A DNA stretch of 20,685 nt from the NCBI GenBank assembly GCA_024275695.1, contig JAJRYP010000097.1, positions 1 to 20,685 on the forward strand, written 5' to 3'. This document shows positions 7,129 to 15,031 of this stretch, in pieces. A model generated the notes under the pieces. It saw nothing but the letters and a program-made list of their open reading frames with translations, was not told the DNA's origin and ran no database searches. Positions within the stretch are counted from its first letter, which is position 1, and the number at the start of each line of letters is the position of its first letter. The stretch comes from Patescibacteria group bacterium (lineage in GTDB: Bacteria; Patescibacteriota; Gracilibacteria; UBA1369; PNNO01). The translations under genes and the position numbers were made by a program.

Positions 7129-7195
7129 TGCTGGGACTCGAACCCAGGACCAATTGCTTAAGAGGCAACTGCTCTACCAACTGAGCTACACACCC
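7120..7195 (-). tRNA. tRNA-Lys (anticodon CUU)
   Basis: The minus strand folds into a standard 73-nucleotide tRNA plus encoded CCA (7120-7122). The acceptor stem pairs GGGTGTG (complement of 7189-7195) with CACACCC (complement of 7124-7130), and the discriminator is A. The D-arm begins TAGCTCAGTTGGTAGAGC. The anticodon stem GTTGC/GCAAT includes one G-T pair, and the loop CTCTTAA gives anticodon CUU at plus positions 7160-7162, reading AAG. The T-arm has GGTTCGAGTCC. The encoded 3' terminal nonamer is repeated twice more downstream, so the primary transcript carries three CCA trinucleotides in the same local context. Confidence 0.96.
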
Positions 7196-7244
7196 ACGAT
7201 AATTTCTAATTTTTGATTGCTAATTCCTAATAATAGCACGCAAG

Positions 7245-7273
7245 AATGTAGCATTTTCTCTCCACTCTTTCAA
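7245..7273 (-). promoter_or_regulatory. Predicted promoter of tRNA-Lys
   Basis: On the minus strand a -35 TTGAAA (7268-7273) and -10 TACATT (7245-7250) are 17 bases apart. The start should fall near 7238, leaving about 40 nucleotides of 5' leader for RNase P to remove. Confidence 0.5.
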
Positions 7274-7296
7274 GTTGCAAAATTTTCAAGTAGAAT
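7268..7296 (+). promoter_or_regulatory. Candidate promoter of the glycosyltransferase-radA unit
   Basis: A weak -35 TTTCAA (7268-7273) and a good -10 TAGAAT (7291-7296) are separated by 17 bases. The -35 is the reverse complement of the divergent tRNA-Lys -35, so the two promoters share one site. The leader would be about 18 nucleotides to the ATG at 7321. Confidence 0.35.
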
Positions 7297-7320
7297 ACCT
7301 GCGACTTTTAATTGCACTCA

Positions 7321-8466
7321 ATGCCGAAAAATAGCAAGAAATCAATACTTTTTTATACGGACACACCGTTAATCGGTGGCGCGGAAAACCAAATGTATCT
7401 TCTCGCAAAATTTCTGGACAAAGAAAAATACAAGGTTACTCTTGTTTGCTCGGATTATGCTCACCTTGATGAATGGGTAAAGAAATTTGAAAACGAAGAT
7501 ATTGAAGTTATGCGCTTAAATGTATTTCATAAACACGATCCAAGACATTATTTCCAATTTAAAGAGATAATTAAACAAAATCATTTTGATCTGGTGCATC
7601 TTCATGTATGGAATCCGGCGGCATGTCGTTATGCGTTAATGGCTGCCGGCAAATATAATATCGCAACTGTTATTACCGAACATGATCCGTTTGAACTTCC
7701 AAAATTTAAATCATACTTTAAAGAAAAACTTCTGAAAAAAATTAATCATGTAATCGCTGTTTCCGAGTCGAACAGAAAATTGTTGTTAAATCTTTTTCCG
7801 CAACTTAAAAATCGAATTACAACTATTCACAACGGAATTGATGTTACCTGGTTCGAATCTCAACTTCTAAGTTTTAATGAGAATAAGCGGAACGAATATC
7901 GTGAAAAAACTTTTAATGTTGGCAATGATATAAAGATAATTTTGACTGTTGCCGAACTTCATGAACGAAAAGGCGTTAATTATTTAATTAAAGCAATGCC
8001 ACTTATTGTTGAGAAAGAAAGAAGTTGCCGACTGGTTATTGTTGGAAGCGGCCCGGAGCGTAATGAGCTTGAAATATTGGTTAAAAAAGAAGGCGTAATG
8101 GATCACGTAACGTTTCTTGGTTTCAGAAAGGATATACCTCATTTGATGAAAGCATCGGATATTTTTGTTCTGCCAAGTATTAAAGAGGCCTTCGGGCTTG
8201 TTATTCTTGAAGCAATGGCCACAAAATTACCAATTATAGCAAGCGACACGGGGGGTATTCCTGAAATAATTGAAAACGGCAAAAACGGAACGCTGGTTCC
8301 CCCGCACGACAAAGAGAAACTGGCAAAAGCAATTGTAAAGTTGATAAATGATCCGGATAGGGTCGCAAAATATGTTCAGGCGGGATTTGAAACATTAAAA
8401 AAGACTTTTGACGCAAAAATGATGGCAAAAAATACTGAAACAATTTATGATGAAGTCCTCACATAA
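7321..8466 (+). CDS. Glycosyltransferase family 4 (GT-B fold)
   Basis: This enzyme should transfer a sugar from a nucleotide-sugar donor to a growing surface glycan or glycolipid at the cytoplasmic face of the membrane. The 381-residue protein has the GT4 layout: an N-terminal acceptor domain with the glycine-rich LIGGAENQMYLL loop near residue 15, a mid-region VITEHDPFE and HVIAVSESN, then HNGIDV before the donor domain. The donor domain opens with LTVAELHERKGVNYLI and holds the E-x7-E retaining motif at E289 and E297 (EAFGLVILEAM). The acceptor and sugar cannot be read from sequence. The start is the ATG at 7321; the frame opens three codons earlier at a TTG. radA begins 9 bases past the stop, so the two are probably co-transcribed. 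Confidence 0.9.
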   Translation: MPKNSKKSILFYTDTPLIGGAENQMYLLAKFLDKEKYKVTLVCSDYAHLDEWVKKFENEDIEVMRLNVFHKHDPRHYFQFKEIIKQNHFDLVHLHVWNPAACRYALMAAGKYNIATVITEHDPFELPKFKSYFKEKLLKKINHVIAVSESNRKLLLNLFPQLKNRITTIHNGIDVTWFESQLLSFNENKRNEYREKTFNVGNDIKIILTVAELHERKGVNYLIKAMPLIVEKERSCRLVIVGSGPERNELEILVKKEGVMDHVTFLGFRKDIPHLMKASDIFVLPSIKEAFGLVILEAMATKLPIIASDTGGIPEIIENGKNGTLVPPHDKEKLAKAIVKLINDPDRVAKYVQAGFETLKKTFDAKMMAKNTETIYDEVLT

Positions 8467-8475
8467 AATATAGAT

Positions 8476-9777
8476 ATGAAAGTCAAAAAACTTTTTGTTT
8501 GTAACAGTTGCGGTTTTGAAAGTCCAAAATGGACGGGGAAATGTCCTTCGTGCGACAAATGGAACTGCTTTGAAGAAAATATTATCGACGAATCGGTTGT
8601 TAGAGCACATAAATCGATAAAGCCCAAAGATCCAAAGCCGCTTATATTCACCTCTTTTAAGGAAAAACGCCTTGTTTTAAAAATGGACGAAGTTAATCGT
8701 GTTCTTGGAGGAGGACTTCTTGAGGGAAGTCTTACTCTTTTAACAGGTGAGCCCGGAATCGGAAAATCCACGCTTACTTTGCAACTTTGCGATCAACTGG
8801 TCGCTTTGAAAAAGTCGGTCTTGTATATTTCCGGTGAAGAATCGCAAAATCAAATCGCCGGACGCGCGAAACGTCTTAAAGTTGCATCTGAAAACATTTC
8901 TTTTTTGGCCGAAACGAACCTTGAAACAATTATTGCAACTTTGCGTGAACACAAACCAAATATTGTTGTTATTGATTCAATCCAGGTATTGCATAGTGCT
9001 GATTTAAACGGTATTTCGGGAGGTGTCGGTCAGATCAGATATGCAACGGAGCAATTCATGGAATACGCAAAACAAACAAATACTCCGATAATTTTAATTG
9101 GTCATGTTACAAAAGATGGGGCTTTAGCCGGTCCTCGAGTTCTGGAACACCTTGTTGATACTGTTTTATATTTGGAGGGTGACAGATATCAACATTTTAG
9201 AATTTTGCGCAGTCAAAAAAACAGATTTGGAACAACGAATGAAATCGGGATATTTAAAATGCACGAAAACGGACTCGAAGAAGTTAAAAATCCATCGGCT
9301 CACCTACTTGAAGGTCGAAAAGAAAACGCAATCGGATCTGCAATCACGATAACTTTGGAAGGTGCCCGTCCTTTAGTTGTCGAAGTACAAGCTTTAAGTA
9401 ATATTACGCCTTTCGGATATCCGAAACGAACAGCAACGGGTTATGACGTAAATCGAACGCAACTTTTGATCTCGGTTTTGCAGAAATACGCAAACTTAAA
9501 CCTTTCTAATCAAGATATTTTTGTAAATGTTGTCGGAGGTATTAAAATTAACGATCCTTCGTGCGATTTGGGAATCCTTATCGCTATTGCTTCTTCATTT
9601 CTAAAGAAAGCAATCCCTTCCGAGACGGCTTTTATTGGCGAAATCGGACTCTCGGGAGAAGCAAGGACAGTTACTCAAATCGAAAAAAGAGTAAAAGAAG
9701 CGGAAAAATTAGGATTTAAAAACATTATTACGCCAAAAAAAGTAAAAGATGTAATGTCGGCTATTCAATTACTCTAG
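8476..9777 (+). CDS. radA: DNA repair protein RadA (Sms)
   Basis: RadA is a RecA-like ATPase that helps branch migration and recombinational repair. The 433-residue protein has all expected parts in order: an N-terminal C4 zinc finger (C9, C12, C23, C26), Walker A GEPGIGKST at 91-99, Walker B IVVIDSIQ at about 163-170, the RadA-specific KNRFG motif at 248-252, and a C-terminal Lon-protease-like domain (about 275-433). The length is slightly below the usual 450 or so. It follows the glycosyltransferase gene by 9 bases without functional kinship, a common arrangement in compact genomes. Its TAG stop overlaps the TAG stop of the convergent tatD in the palindrome CTAG (9774-9777). Confidence 0.96.
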   Translation: MKVKKLFVCNSCGFESPKWTGKCPSCDKWNCFEENIIDESVVRAHKSIKPKDPKPLIFTSFKEKRLVLKMDEVNRVLGGGLLEGSLTLLTGEPGIGKSTLTLQLCDQLVALKKSVLYISGEESQNQIAGRAKRLKVASENISFLAETNLETIIATLREHKPNIVVIDSIQVLHSADLNGISGGVGQIRYATEQFMEYAKQTNTPIILIGHVTKDGALAGPRVLEHLVDTVLYLEGDRYQHFRILRSQKNRFGTTNEIGIFKMHENGLEEVKNPSAHLLEGRKENAIGSAITITLEGARPLVVEVQALSNITPFGYPKRTATGYDVNRTQLLISVLQKYANLNLSNQDIFVNVVGGIKINDPSCDLGILIAIASSFLKKAIPSETAFIGEIGLSGEARTVTQIEKRVKEAEKLGFKNIITPKKVKDVMSAIQLL

Positions 9778-10532
9778 ATCCCAAAAAATTCCTCCGCATT
9801 TTTTGTTGTAATCTCCGCAATTTCGCTAAATGGCACATTTTTTATACGTGCTATCTCTAAAGCAACCTCAAGAATATAGGAAGGTTCGTTTGTTTTACCT
9901 CTAAATTTCTGCGGAGAAAGATATGGACAGTCAGTCTCAATCATCATCGCATCCAAAGGACATTCTTCAACAACGGAGCGTAAATTATGCGCTTTCGGAT
10001 AGGTAATAATTCCGGTAAAGGATGTCATGTAGCCGGCCATCCAAACTTTACGCGCAAATATGGCATCACTTCCAAAACAATGAAAAACAGCATTTGAAGC
10101 ACCATTTTCCCGAAGAATTTCAAGACATTCTTCATCCGCATCTCTGTTATGAATGATAAGCGGTTTATTCAATTCATTCGAAAGAGCGATATGTTGCTTT
10201 AAAACATTAATCTGAACATTTTTTGGCGAATATTCCTTAAAATAATCAAGTCCGGTTTCCCCTATTGCTACAACTTTTTCATGACTCGCAAGTTTTTTCA
10301 AAATTTGCCACATCTCGCCGGTTAATTTCCTGGCATCCTGAGGATGCAATCCAACAGAAGCAAAAATTCCTTCGTGGTTTTTAGCAATTTCAATGGCTTC
10401 TTGCGTACTTTTAATATCACAACCAACAACAATCATCTTTTTAACGCCTTCTTTTTTCGCACGATTTATCACTCCTTCAATATCATTTGAAAGCGGTTTA
10501 AATTGGATGTGGCAGTGTGTATCAATTAGCAT
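9774..10532 (-). CDS. tatD: TatD-family metal-dependent DNase
   Basis: TatD proteins are TIM-barrel nucleases of the amidohydrolase superfamily with 3'-5' exonuclease activity in the cytosol. The 252-residue length is typical. The metal ligands are present: H6 and H8 in DTHCH, E92 in GETGLD, H128 in IIHNRDA, H151 in VFHCFG and D201 in ETDCPYL. Other family blocks include SVGLHPQDAR (59-68) and the closing SPQKFRGKTNEP. The start ATG is at 10532 and no Shine-Dalgarno sequence precedes it. Its stop shares four bases with that of radA, so both transcripts must overlap at their 3' ends. No partner gene is linked. Confidence 0.95.
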   Translation of the reverse strand: MLIDTHCHIQFKPLSNDIEGVINRAKKEGVKKMIVVGCDIKSTQEAIEIAKNHEGIFASVGLHPQDARKLTGEMWQILKKLASHEKVVAIGETGLDYFKEYSPKNVQINVLKQHIALSNELNKPLIIHNRDADEECLEILRENGASNAVFHCFGSDAIFARKVWMAGYMTSFTGIITYPKAHNLRSVVEECPLDAMMIETDCPYLSPQKFRGKTNEPSYILEVALEIARIKNVPFSEIAEITTKNAEEFFGI

Positions 10533-10557
10533 ATGAAATCTTTTTTAGATTATCGAC

Positions 10558-10586
10558 TTTCAATCTAGCACTGTTTCGCATAAAAT
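10558..10586 (+). promoter_or_regulatory. Candidate promoter of the GT2-GT4 gene
   Basis: TTTCAA (10558-10563) and TAAAAT (10581-10586) are 17 bases apart, with a start expected near 10593 and a leader of about 22 nucleotides. The -35 hexamer equals the one assigned to the glycosyltransferase at 7321. The -35 is weak by consensus. Confidence 0.35.
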
Positions 10587-10614
10587 TTAAGAGTGAGTTT
10601 AAATAATTGCATAT

Positions 10615-12750
10615 ATGCAACTAAGCGTTCTAATTGTACAATTCGGCGACGTAAAGCCAACAATCGCGTGTATCAAGTCAATATATAAATCTGCGATTGA
10701 TCAAAAAGATTTCGAAGTGATTATTGTCGATAATAATCGCAATGATGAACAGAAACAGATTTTTAAGCAAAAATTTCCAAAAATTATTTACGTAAAATCG
10801 AAAAAAAATAATTATTGTCACGCTTTGAATGTTGGAATTCAAAAAGCCAAGGGAGAGTTTGTTCATATTTTAAATCCCGACACAATTTTAGATAAAAATT
10901 GTATTTCCGAACTTTTAAAAACTTTTAAAAAAGATAAAAAAATTGCCGGCGTAACATCAAAAATTCTTTTTAAAAAATCAAAAAAAATCAATTCGCTCGG
11001 CATTGAAGAAATTGGAGATTATTACTATCGCGACACGGCTTTTAACGAAGAAGATTCCGAAGATTTTCGTATGCGTTCAATTAAATATGCAAGCGGATGC
11101 AGCGTAATGTATCGAAAAAAAGCACTTAAAGATGTGGGATATTTTGATGAAGATTTTGTGATGTATATGGAGGACGTCAATATTGGAATCGAACTTCGCA
11201 AAAAGAACCGGACTTTAAAAGTGAACCCGAAAAGCATTGTCTATCATGCTTTCCATGGAACGACAAAAGGCGTAGATTTGCCTTCGTATTTTTGCAATCG
11301 CAACAGATTCCTTTTAATGGCGAAACATTATCCGAAAAATTTCGCGAAAAATATTAAAACTTCCGCGTATTATATACATAAAAAGTATGATGATTTATAT
11401 GATTTTATTCGAGCCGGAATTTATAAATTGATTAAAGAACAACCCGAAAATGTTGTTAAAAAATATCTTCCCGAAATTTTAAAAGTCATTGCGGATATAT
11501 ATCCTTTTGATAAAGTTCAAAATATTATTAATGAAATGGAGATTGTTTTCGGATTAAGAAAACCCAAAATCTTACTTTATGATCACGCTCTCCATTTTAT
11601 TGGAGTAGGTCAAAAATACGGATGTACAATCGCCGAAGCTCTGCAAAAAAAATATGACGTTCTTTTTATCGGGAATAAAAAAGTTGACATCCCGCATTTA
11701 GAAAAATGGTATGACTTAAATCTAAAAAGATGTAACATTAAAATTGTTTCACTTAAGATTAATAAAAAAGACAAGCTTATTAATCCGTCTCTTGCGGAAG
11801 ATGCGTCGGTGAATCCTTTCGCGCCTGTTGAAGATAATGTTTGGAAGCATGATATTTTTATTAACGTGAATATGACACCTCACGTTAACGCGTTGGCATT
11901 GTATTCAATTTTTCTGTGCCATTTTCCGGATGGTAAAAAAAGAAATTTTTTCTACCCGCAGAAATACGACATGCTTGTCGCAAATTCAAAATATACAAAC
12001 GGTTGGCTAGAAAAAAAATGGGATCTTAAGGCGGACAAAATAATCTATCCGCCAATTGATATGGCATATGGAAAAGCTGTAAAAAAAGAAAATATTATTT
12101 TGTCTGTCGCAAGATTTGAAGAGAGTGGGTCAAAAAAACAATACGAACTTGCAAAAACATTCAGTGAACTTTGTAAAAAAGATAAAAAAATTGCAAATGA
12201 GTGGAAATTAATTCTTGCCGGAGGAACAATTCAAAAAAATCCTTATCTTAAAAAAATTCGAAGATTTGTTAAATCAAATTCATGCAATATTGAACTTCAA
12301 ACCAATGTTAAAAATGAAGAATTAAAAAAATTATACGCAAGTGCAAAAATTTTCTGGCACGCGTGTGGATTAAATCAAAATAAGAAAAAAAATCCACATT
12401 TAATTGAACATTTTGGCATGTCGACTGTTGAAGCAATGCAAAATGCATGTGCACCTATTGTAATTAACGGCGGCGGGCAGCGTGAGATTATAAATCATAA
12501 AAAAAACGGATTCCGATTTAATTCGGAAAAAGATTTGAAAAAATTTACTTTAAAGTTAATTAGGAATGAAAATTTGTTAAAACGTATTCAAAAAAATGCA
12601 AAAAAAGACAGCAAAAAATATGAAAAACAAATTTTCCAAAATCATTTCTTAAAAATTATTGATCCTGTAATTAAAAATTTAAGAGATTCGAAGAAATTTA
12701 CTCCGGAAGCACATGAAGTTTATAAAAAGTTAGTAAAAAACTCCGATTAA
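10615..12750 (+). CDS. Two-domain glycosyltransferase (GT2 fused to GT4)
   Basis: Two complete glycosyltransferase modules are fused in 711 residues, so one protein may add two sugars in succession to a surface polysaccharide. The N-terminal GT2 (GT-A) domain (about 1-235) resembles rhamnosyltransferase-type enzymes: VDNN with D39, NPDT with D89 as the metal-binding acidic motif, and the YFDEDFVMYMEDVNIG segment with the catalytic-base region. A helical linker (about 240-315) leads to a GT4-like (GT-B) domain (about 318-690), with YDHALHFIGVGQKYG at its start, ILSVARFEESGSKKQ opening the donor half, and E-x7-E at E598 and E606 (EHFGMSTVEAM). The gene is very A-rich and the protein very lysine-rich. 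The stop TAA overlaps the stop of the next, convergent gene in the palindrome TTAA. The domain identities are firm; the sugars are unknown. Confidence 0.88.
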   Translation: MQLSVLIVQFGDVKPTIACIKSIYKSAIDQKDFEVIIVDNNRNDEQKQIFKQKFPKIIYVKSKKNNYCHALNVGIQKAKGEFVHILNPDTILDKNCISELLKTFKKDKKIAGVTSKILFKKSKKINSLGIEEIGDYYYRDTAFNEEDSEDFRMRSIKYASGCSVMYRKKALKDVGYFDEDFVMYMEDVNIGIELRKKNRTLKVNPKSIVYHAFHGTTKGVDLPSYFCNRNRFLLMAKHYPKNFAKNIKTSAYYIHKKYDDLYDFIRAGIYKLIKEQPENVVKKYLPEILKVIADIYPFDKVQNIINEMEIVFGLRKPKILLYDHALHFIGVGQKYGCTIAEALQKKYDVLFIGNKKVDIPHLEKWYDLNLKRCNIKIVSLKINKKDKLINPSLAEDASVNPFAPVEDNVWKHDIFINVNMTPHVNALALYSIFLCHFPDGKKRNFFYPQKYDMLVANSKYTNGWLEKKWDLKADKIIYPPIDMAYGKAVKKENIILSVARFEESGSKKQYELAKTFSELCKKDKKIANEWKLILAGGTIQKNPYLKKIRRFVKSNSCNIELQTNVKNEELKKLYASAKIFWHACGLNQNKKKNPHLIEHFGMSTVEAMQNACAPIVINGGGQREIINHKKNGFRFNSEKDLKKFTLKLIRNENLLKRIQKNAKKDSKKYEKQIFQNHFLKIIDPVIKNLRDSKKFTPEAHEVYKKLVKNSD

Positions 12751-13094
12751 CGCTTCAAGCTCTTCTTTATTTTTTTAATTTCACGTTCCATTTGCTGAAG
12801 ACGCGAAAGAATTTCTTTGTTATATCTTTCCTGTCTCGCAATAACATCTCCAATAAAATATTCTGTTTCGTAATAGAATTTATTTTTCAGTTTATCAATT
12901 ATTTTTCCGGTAAATTTTCGCGGAGAAACAAAACGACGATAATAACGTAAAAGATCCGCATGTTCTTTAAGTTCATCAATATCAATCTCTTTACCTTCAA
13001 GAGCTTCTTTTTTCTTTAAAGCGTTTAGATCTTTGGAAAGTTTTTCTAAAAACTTTAAAATGCGTTTCTTCTGTACATCTGATAAACTATTCAT
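12747..13094 (-). CDS. Small helical protein in the polysaccharide block
   Basis: The 115-residue product is highly charged, with a basic coiled-coil C-terminus (about 85-115) and no signal peptide or membrane segment. The central stretch (about 48-95), with SPRKFTGKIIDKLKN and then IARQERYNKEIL, resembles by memory the helical N-terminal region often attached to methyltransferases and glycosyltransferases of O-antigen loci, where a GK..LKR block is followed by RQ..FN. Here it stands alone without a catalytic domain. It may therefore be a free-standing membrane-surface adaptor, but this is weak inference and a database search is needed. A good promoter precedes it (13116-13144). It lies between two glycosyltransferase genes and converges on the first with overlapping stops. 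Confidence 0.7.
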   Translation of the reverse strand: MNSLSDVQKKRILKFLEKLSKDLNALKKKEALEGKEIDIDELKEHADLLRYYRRFVSPRKFTGKIIDKLKNKFYYETEYFIGDVIARQERYNKEILSRLQQMEREIKKIKKSLKR

Positions 13095-13115
13095 ATAAGA
13101 TTTTAAGACTTTTTC

Positions 13116-13144
13116 ATTGTAACGAAAGTAATCGGGTAACTCAA
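13116..13144 (-). promoter_or_regulatory. Predicted promoter of the 115-aa gene
   Basis: On the minus strand TTGAGT (13139-13144) and TACAAT (13116-13121) are separated by exactly 17 bases. The start near 13109 would leave a leader of about 15 nucleotides. This supports the small gene being expressed. Confidence 0.5.
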
Positions 13145-13153
13145 ACCATACTT

Positions 13154-14260
13154 ATGAAAATTGGTTTCGACATTACGGCGCTAAGTATGCCAAAAACCGG
13201 TATTGGTCAATACCAGTACAATTTATTGAATTCACTTTTCAAATTGGACAAGGAAAACAAGTACTGTTTGTACGCGTTTAATTTGCGGGACAACAATAAG
13301 TACGCCAATATAAATTTTGACATTAAGTACGCGAACGTAAACATGCATGCTTATAAAATTCCACAGCGTCTTATTACAGCATGGTGGATGATGGTTCGCT
13401 ATCCAAATCTGGAACAAATAACCGAAGATTGCGATATTTATCAAATTTCGGAAATCTGTCAACAACCAACAAAGAAAAAAACCATTGCTTTTATACATGA
13501 TCTAACTACGATTTTTTTCCCGGAATACCATTTGTTTAAAAATAAAATTTTATATCATCATCGATTTAAAAATATAAAAAAATACGCGAACGCGATTTTT
13601 ACAAATTCCGAATATACAAAAAATGACATCATTGAACATCTGGGAATTAAAGCTGACAGAATTTTTGTAACTCCTTTTGGAACTCATCAACGTTTTAAAA
13701 AAATAAATGACGAAAATAAAATTAAAGAAGTTTTAAATAAATATAAAATCGTTGATCCTTATATTTGCTATTTGGGAACGATTGAGCCACGCAAAAATCT
13801 AAATAATCTTTTCGAGGCCTTTCATCAATTAAAAGAACAAGAATGTATCCCTCATAAACTGGTTTTGATTGGAAAAGAGGGATGGTATTACGAAAATATT
13901 TACAAAAAAATAAATGAACTTCATTTAAATAATGATGTTATTAAAACGGGATTTGTTCCCGATGAAGAAATTCCGCATTTATTAAACGGTGCGGATGTGT
14001 TTGTTTATCCATCATTTTATGAAGGGTTTGGATTGCCGGTTTTAGAAGCGATGGCGTGTGGAACACCTGTTGTAACTTCCAAAACTTCTTCTTTGCCGGA
14101 AATTGGAGGAGATGCTGTAAAATATATTAATCCGAAAAGACCTCGGGATATTGCTGAAAAGTTATTTGAATTTATTAAATCGAAAAAAGAAAGAGAAATT
14201 TTTTCTAAACTCGGCCTCAAACGTGCTCAAAATTTTTCGTGGGAAAATTGTGCGAAATAA
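13154..14260 (+). CDS. Glycosyltransferase family 4, truncated near its C-terminus
   Basis: This GT4 enzyme resembles mannosyltransferases of O-antigen and capsule synthesis. The N-terminus has the classic DITALSMPKTGIGQY loop; the mid-part has FIHDLTTIFFPEYH and FTNSEYTKNDI; the donor half begins CYLGTIEPRKNL and holds the E-x7-E pair E290 and E298 (EGFGLPVLEAM). The annotated product is 368 residues and ends in WENCAK. The stop TAA (14258-14260) seems premature: the same frame continues as TLKVYKKVARG to a second TAA at 14294-14296, which looks like the missing last helix of a GT4 enzyme (compare the usual FSWEKTA..TL.VY pattern). That second stop abuts the convergent wzt stop exactly. Loss of about 12 residues may be tolerated, since all catalytic parts remain. 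A sequencing error is possible. Confidence 0.85.
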   Translation: MKIGFDITALSMPKTGIGQYQYNLLNSLFKLDKENKYCLYAFNLRDNNKYANINFDIKYANVNMHAYKIPQRLITAWWMMVRYPNLEQITEDCDIYQISEICQQPTKKKTIAFIHDLTTIFFPEYHLFKNKILYHHRFKNIKKYANAIFTNSEYTKNDIIEHLGIKADRIFVTPFGTHQRFKKINDENKIKEVLNKYKIVDPYICYLGTIEPRKNLNNLFEAFHQLKEQECIPHKLVLIGKEGWYYENIYKKINELHLNNDVIKTGFVPDEEIPHLLNGADVFVYPSFYEGFGLPVLEAMACGTPVVTSKTSSLPEIGGDAVKYINPKRPRDIAEKLFEFIKSKKEREIFSKLGLKRAQNFSWENCAK

Positions 14261-14296
14261 ACGCTCAAAGTTTATAAAAAAGTTGCGCGTGGATAA

Positions 14297-15028
14297 TTAT
14301 TGAATGCTGTTTTTATATTTTGCGACTACTTTGGATGTATCACCAAACGCTAAGATTTCACCATTTTCGAGAAGCATTGTTTTAGTACAAAATTTCTCAA
14401 CACTATCCAAATCATGACTCACGTAAATTATTGTCTTGCCGGAACGTTTTAAATTTTCAAAAGTGTTAAGACATTTTTTTTGAAAAGGTAAATCCCCTAC
14501 CGCAAAAACTTCATCACACAAATAAATGTCAGCATTTACTTGAGATGCAATTGTAAATGCAAGCCGCACCTGCATTCCCGATGAAAAATTCTTAAGTTTC
14601 ATTTCCATAAAATCTTCAAGTTCGGCAAATGCAACCATATCACGATATTTTTTATCAATTTCTTTATAACTTAATCCAAGAATCACCCCGTTTAAATAAA
14701 CATTCTCACGCGCACTTAAATCGCCGTTAAAACCTATTCCAAGTTCCAAAAAAGGCGATATAGACCCATGAACCTCTATCTTTCCTTTTGTTGGCGTATA
14801 AATATTTGCAAGAATTTTAAGAAGCGTACTTTTCCCGCTTCCGTTTCTTCCGATAATTCCAAGAAAATCACCTTCATTCACTTCAAGATCAATATTTTTA
14901 AGCGCGTTAAAGTCGTCATATTTAATTCTCCTGTGAAAGTGCACAATATGTTCTTTTAAAGTATCACGCCTTTCATGCGGAATTCTGAATATTTTGCCTA
15001 CATTTTCAAGTTCAATTATTGAGGACAT
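14297..15028 (-). CDS. wzt: ABC transporter ATPase of polysaccharide/teichoic acid export (Wzt/TagH type)
   Basis: This ATPase would energise export of a lipid-linked polysaccharide across the cytoplasmic membrane with the permease encoded just upstream. The 243 residues include Walker A GRNGSGKST (60-68), the ABC signature in an unusual SSGM form (S149, S150, G151, M152), Walker B with D172 and E173, and the switch histidine H205 (VSHD). The block GSISPFLELGIGFN (89-101) and NVYLNGVILG are hallmarks of the Wzt/TagH/KpsT subfamily. The protein stops right after the ATPase domain, so the C-terminal carbohydrate-binding domain of long Wzt proteins is absent; recognition of the glycan must then be by another route. 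It starts 3 bases after the permease stop. Confidence 0.9.
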   Translation of the reverse strand: MSSIIELENVGKIFRIPHERRDTLKEHIVHFHRRIKYDDFNALKNIDLEVNEGDFLGIIGRNGSGKSTLLKILANIYTPTKGKIEVHGSISPFLELGIGFNGDLSARENVYLNGVILGLSYKEIDKKYRDMVAFAELEDFMEMKLKNFSSGMQVRLAFTIASQVNADIYLCDEVFAVGDLPFQKKCLNTFENLKRSGKTIIYVSHDLDSVEKFCTKTMLLENGEILAFGDTSKVVAKYKNSIQ

Positions 15029-15031
15029 AAA

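Noticed and set aside
7019..7216. Plus-strand frame with a Cys-Gly-Gly repeat peptide
   Set aside because: The repeat peptide is only a reading of the tandem tRNA 3' ends and the antisense of tRNA-Lys.
10546..10567. Inverted repeat TAGATT/AATCTA upstream of tatD as a terminator
   Set aside because: No T-run follows on either strand in the right place, and it lies between divergent genes; at most a weak operator.
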